This document shows, one piece after another, positions 59,494-64,000 of a stretch of 64,000 nt of DNA. Under the pieces are notes generated by a model. It was not told the origin of the DNA and did not search any database. It saw nothing but the letters and a program-made list of their open reading frames with translations. The position numbers and the translations under genes are program-made. How positions within the stretch are numbered: the stretch's first letter is position 1; every line of letters begins with the position of its first letter. Location of the stretch: positions 4,216,001 through 4,280,000 of the forward strand of contig CM071845.1 in assembly GCA_036507285.1 (NCBI GenBank). Reading direction: 5' to 3'. Source of the stretch: Trichosanthes cucumerina. Taxonomy: Eukaryota > Streptophyta > Magnoliopsida > Cucurbitales > Cucurbitaceae.

Positions 59494-59507
59494 AATTTAT
59501 AATGCCC
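59494..59507 (-). promoter_or_regulatory. TATA box of peptide gene 5
   Basis: The minus strand reads GGGCATTATAAATTGGC about 100 bases upstream of the ATG. Confidence 0.55.
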
Positions 59508-59688
59508 AAGGCCAATTGTGTAACTGCCCTATGTTTCATCATCAACGCTTTCTTGCTTTTGTTTTTTACTTTTTTTTTTTTCCTTCTCCATTTGTTACTC
59601 GTTGATACGTTTATCTATAAAAAAATATTCACGCAGATCTCAAAGGGTTTGGTGGTGTTTAAATTTGATCGGCTAAAATTTCTTTTAA

Positions 59689-59806
59689 AATGTGTAACAC
59701 GAGGACTTTTCAAGTGGTCATCCAACTTAGTACTACTTTCGCCCAAACACACTTAACTATGCAGTTTTGATGGGATCTGGTGCATTAGTGCTGGTATGAT
59801 CGCACC
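59689..59806 (-). pseudogene. Diverged 5S rRNA copy, probably a retrocopy
   Basis: The minus strand reads GGTGCGATCATACCAGCACT, then AATGCACCAGATCCCATCA, AGTTAAGTGTGTTTGGGCGA, AAGTAGTACTAAGTTGGATG and AAAAGTCCTCGTGTTACAC. This is the whole 5S rRNA, about 118 nt, with a few percent to ten percent substitutions, including box A (AGTTAAGCGTGCTTGGGC in the normal gene) and box C. TTTT follows the 3' end. A 13-bp direct repeat ATCGGCTAAAATT flanks it (59668-59680 and 59809-59821), as after target-primed insertion. Substitutions make a functional rRNA gene unlikely. It is unrelated to the Cassandra 5S segments, which are shorter and more diverged. Confidence 0.87.
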
Positions 59807-59821
59807 TAATCGGCTAAAATT

Positions 59822-60432
59822 CCTTATGCACACCATTCGCAAAGTACTAGCTAAGAAAAAGAATATTGGATGGAAAATTATACCAATCTTTTCCCGGCAA
59901 ATTCGCAGTTTAATTTTCGAGGTTGTGCGTTGATGCCAAACCGAATTCGATAATGTTTAGTCATATATGGAAAGAATTTGATTACCATTTTAATGATCAT
60001 CAAGCCAAATTTGATAACATTTGGTCCTATATGGAAAGAACTTGATAGCCATGTTAATGGTGATTGCATGGATCTAGTTAGACTCCATGCACACGTCTAG
60101 TTAGACAACACAAATATGATATTTGATCGGAAAAAGTTCAGATTTCAAATGAGTTTATCAACTATGAAAATCTTTGATTTGTGAGTTTCATCAACATGAT
60201 TTAAAGTAGAAAGTATGTCTGATTGATAGATTTATTGTTTGTTCGATATTCTAATCTTAACCGTCGTCATTCAAGTATCAATGATTGAAATTCCAGGAAA
60301 ATGATATATTGAGTGCCATTTTTTTTATCTATTTTAATTGGGAAAGTATTTATCAAGAGAACTACAAATGATCATTATACTTTATGGATATTAATATTTG
60401 GAAGGTAGTTTTCAAACTCGACAACATTTGAT
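59822..60432. other. Intergenic stretch, no gene seen
   Basis: A degenerate direct repeat of about 56 bp lies at 59949-60063 (GATAA.....TTAGTC.TATATGGAAAGAA.TTGAT..CCAT.TTAATG). Otherwise featureless. Confidence 0.45.
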
Positions 60433-60435
60433 TAA

Positions 60436-61680
60436 GGCCCATTTGATAACATTCATATTTCTTGTTTTTGTTTCTCATTTTTTTAAGAAACAGACTTGTT
60501 TGATAATCGATCATGTTTTTTGTTTCCAAATTTGAAAAACGTTTTTAAAATTAGAGCTAAATTTTAGAAACTACAAATAGTATTATAGTAGTTTTTCTTT
60601 GTTCCGTTCCTTTTTTAATAAAAACGTTTCTCAAACATAATAGCACTCTCCAGGTCCATTGGCAAAAACACGCCCACAAACTTACCCTATACGTTCAAGT
60701 CCCGAGTTCTCGAATCTCAGTGACAACAAACTATGCTTTCTTTCTTTCTTTTTTTTTTAATTCTGATTTCTGCCATATATGTTCTAATTTTTATTTTATT
60801 TTTTTATTTTACCATAGGTATATTTTGATTGTTTTAAATTTTCAATATTTATGTATTATTTGAATTTTGAATTTTAAATTTTACAATCTTTATATTTATT
60901 TATTATTAATTTCGAATATTAGATTTTTAATATATATTTTTATATATTATTTTTATTTTAAATTTTAAATTTTGCCATAGATATATTTATATATTATTTT
61001 AAGTTTTAATTTATATATATAAATTTAATTTTGATTTTAAATTTTTTATATATGCATTTATATATTGTTTTAATTTTTAATTTTGGTTTTTACAATATAT
61101 ATTATTTTTAATTTTTAGTATACTAAGAACTTGTTATAATTTTGCAATAAATAAATTTTGCTTACTAAAACATGCATTTAGCCTCATTTTAATATTTTAC
61201 AGTCACAACATTTAGCAATATAATTGAGTTTGATCTAAGTCGACATCATTTAATACGAATGACTCAAGTAAGAGTTAACGTTGCATATCAAATTTGGACA
61301 ACATTTGAAAGATAATATAATTTTATTTATTTACTTTTATTATTATTGTTAATTTTGCATTGAAACTTATAGGTATTAGATAATTTTTTTTATAATTAGT
61401 TATATATTTATATGTTTTAATGCATGTTATATATTTTACTCTTAATTCTTTTAAAACTATAAAAAGAAATAGAAAAAAATAAGAAGATGAAACACATTCC
61501 AAAACAAGAAACAAGAAATAGTTATCAAACAACCTTTTGTTTCTATTTCTTGTTTTCAAGAAACAAGAAACAAAAATAGTTATCAAACATATTCTTGTTT
61601 CTTATTCTTAAAAAATGAGAAACAAGAAACAAGAAACGGAAAACAAAAAACAAGAAATAGAAACATTATCAAGCGGGGCC
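60436..61680. mobile_element. Harbinger-like foldback element, 1.25 kb
   Basis: The left end GGCCCATTTGATAACATTCA and the inverted right end GGCCCCGCTTGATAATGTTT are flanked by TAA (60433-60435, 61681-61683). Inner arms are rich in TTTCTTGTTTCTTGTTTC and its complement. The centre is low-complexity TATATTTTTAAATTTT. No transposase. The ORF at 61323-61586 is a chance frame. Confidence 0.72.
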
Positions 61681-62104
61681 TAAGTTTTACATTTTAGCTC
61701 TGGAAGGTGTCAAATATGAGTGCTAAATTCTAATTAAACTCGACAAAACTTGATAAAATTGCTTGAGAAAGAAAATAGAAACATTCAAGATTACTTTTAT
61801 GGCAACTGAAAATTTGGATACACATAACTTATGGTGAAAGGAAAGCTAATTGTATCTATTATGTAAAGTATAATTAAGAGGAGTTTGCATGTTTTTTTTT
61901 GTAAAGTATTTATAGAATCACTTAATTCATACATTTTAGTATTTTTTTTTTAAATAATTAATATTTTTATTAAGCACCGTATAATAGTTTTTTTTTTTAA
62001 ATTGAGTTTACAAACACCACTTCTACTCTAATTTTTTTTTTTTTTTTTTTTTGTTATCTGGTTTAAAATTCAAGCCAAAACTTGAAAATTAGGAAAAAAT
62101 AATT

Positions 62105-62197
62105 TTTAATTAGACACAGTTTGATAACCATTGATTTTTAAATTTCACTAAAAAATTTGTGTTTATTTTCTCATTCTTTCTCTACAATAGATTCATC
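62105..62197. repeat. Left part of a TTTGATAACCATTTG MITE cut by a CACTA insertion
   Basis: GTTTGATAACCATTGATTTTT and TTTCTCATTCTTTCTCTACAA match the family seen at 18603, 19455 and 28455. The match stops at the first base of the CACTA element. Confidence 0.55.
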
Positions 62198-64000
62198 CAC
62201 TAGTAGAAATTCGGGATATTATGACATTGAAAAAGTGTCATGAACACATTTTATGACACTTTTTATCAGTTATAGAATCCACCATCATAGAAACTCAATA
62301 TATGACACATTTAAAAAAGTGTCATAATTAACTATTCTATGACAATTTTATCTTGTCGAGAAAGTCGTATACATGACATTTTTTAAGTATCATGGTAAAC
62401 TTTTGTATGACAATTAAACATTGTCAAGAAATAACTCATCCATCCTAATTTTCCGTCAAGATATATCAAATAATGACAGATTTTAAATGTCATAGAAATT
62501 ATGTTTATGACAGAAAATTAGTGTCAAGTATGTTGTTTAGATGACACTTTTTCAATATCATAATATTACCTACTTTGATAGATTTTAATTGTCATAAATG
62601 CTTTTTCGGTGACAGTTTTGAATTGTCATGTATTTAGTTACTTTGATAGTTGTAAGTGTCAAGAAAGATCATTTAATGGCATCTTCTATTTGTCAACAAA
62701 AGTATTATGGTAGATTACTTCTAAGAAAGATTATTTTCTTTGAACAAACAATGTATTATGACATATTTCGCATGTCGAATATTTATTTTCTTTTTTCGTA
62801 TTTGTCAACAAATATCATGAAAGTGATTATAATGAAACGAAAGAGTTATCACTCATTAATTCAAAAATAATTCTGTTTACTATCAAACTATAATATAATG
62901 TATATATTACATTAATGTGTTTACATGTTATATGCTTCTTCCACTATGTAGTGCTCGTGTTCGACTCTGCTTGATCCTGCAATGGACAAAATAATATTCA
63001 TTTAAAATATTTAACTTAACCATTTAAAGAATACTAGACTCTCTTAAGGGGAAAAAATGATATCTTATTTAGTGTACCTACTTCTAATTACGTAATACCA
63101 AAATTTCGGCAGCATAACGACATAATTACAACAATACCCAAAATTTTTACAAGTACCTGTTTAAGTAAATACACACTTACAAAATCATTAACACTTTCAA
63201 GTATGCAAAAGGTTATCAATATAGATTAATTAAAGTAAAGTGCATAGGAAGATTGTACATTACATCAATGTTTAACCAAACTATAACTAACATGAGTAAG
63301 ACATTGCCCGCTAACCCAACAAAAACCTCATAACAATTTGACTTGTAATAAAGGGATAAATAAACTTATCAAAAATGTCATCAAAGGAACATATAACAAT
63401 ACTTATTAACTTACCAAAACTTGGAAATATAAAAGAAAACTTATCGTGACCCCAACTAAACTTATAAAAAATGAACACAAACCATTAAACTTGCCAAAAA
63501 TTTGGAATATAACAACACTTACTATGCAAAGTGAAAAAAGAGAGTGAATTCCAAGCAGAGACGTTTCAAACGAGATTGTTGTATAATCCCTATCAAACGA
63601 GATAGATCCTTTTGAACCAAGATCTAGACATAAACTATTTATTAAAGTGATCAGTTTATCCAAAGAGAACAAAAGACTTCAATGAAAACATATAATAAAC
63701 ATCAGAACACCGATTAAATGTTAACATATAATAAACATCAAAACAAAAAAAAGTGCAGGAATTGAAAGTTAGAAAGATCAAAAGAGCTAAAGATACTATT
63801 CGTACCTTTAATTTCCTCCAAATTGAACTTCTTTAATAAGTTCAACACCTGCATTGTAAACAAACTTGAAAAAAAAGGCCATAGACATTTAGAAATAACA
63901 CAAATATACACATAGGTAACATAATAGGATGTGGCGTTCGATGATGAGCCACAACATTGGACAAATATCCTTTTCTTGCTTTAGTTTTCGTTTAAAAAAT
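62198..64000 (+). mobile_element. CACTA (En/Spm-like) transposon, left end, continues past the window
   Basis: It begins CACTAGTAGAAATTCGGGAT. For about 450 bases after this, TGTCAT/ATGACA words (ATGACACTTTTT, AAGTGTCATAA, TTGTCATA and similar) recur every 20-40 bases in both orientations. Such subterminal arrays are the binding sites for the element's transposase in CACTA elements. The right end and 3-bp duplication lie outside the window. Transposase coding was not identified in the 1.8 kb seen; ORFs at 62628 and 63406 have no recognisable domain. Confidence 0.75.

Noticed and set aside
59949..60063. Possible CRISPR-like short repeats
   Set aside because: Only two diverged copies with no spacers, in a plant genome.

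Overview
This is nuclear DNA from a flowering plant, almost certainly a eudicot. It is AT-rich and gene-poor, has short plant-type introns, and is dominated by plant transposon families (Cassandra TRIM, Tat-lineage Ty3/gypsy, PIF/Harbinger, hAT and Mutator MITEs, LINE, CACTA). A cucurbit is my best guess from the style of the MITEs, but nothing seen proves it.

Layout. 1-6.46 kb: intergenic AT-rich DNA and a TATATC-type satellite that carries a complete Cassandra TRIM (2920-3745) and a Cassandra solo LTR (4366-4617), each with perfect 5-bp target duplications. 6.46-17.28 kb: one complete but badly broken Tat-lineage Ty3/gypsy element on the minus strand, with GC-rich LTRs full of CGACC..GAGGTCG palindromes and an extra antisense ORF. 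17.3-23.8 kb: no gene, only MITEs, a long (TA)n tract and an LTR-like fragment. 23,859-25,630: a three-exon alpha-expansin gene. 26.6-31.7 kb: a PIF/Harbinger-like element, a hAT MITE and a second TATATC satellite block. 32,214-32,774 (minus): an intronless calmodulin-like (CML) gene.

37.5-59.4 kb is the most interesting part: five related three-exon genes (two minus, two plus, one minus) that encode 80-81-residue secreted peptide precursors. Each has a near-invariant signal peptide and a C-terminal DY(R/P)DPGPNRPV motif that looks like a tyrosine-sulfated peptide hormone, nearest in pattern to PSY peptides. All five gene models assemble cleanly with GT-AG introns at the same positions. The genes sit in inverted and direct segmental duplications studded with transposon insertions, and the paralogous arms act as empty-site controls for several of these. 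A copy of the CML upstream region without a CML gene lies inside the cluster.

59.5-64 kb: a diverged 5S rRNA copy flanked by a 13-bp direct repeat, a Harbinger-like foldback element, and the left end of a CACTA transposon that runs off the window.

The live genes here are probably the expansin (wall loosening), the CML (calcium sensing) and the peptide family (putative cell-to-cell signals). They share no evident pathway. Everything else is repeats or gene remnants.
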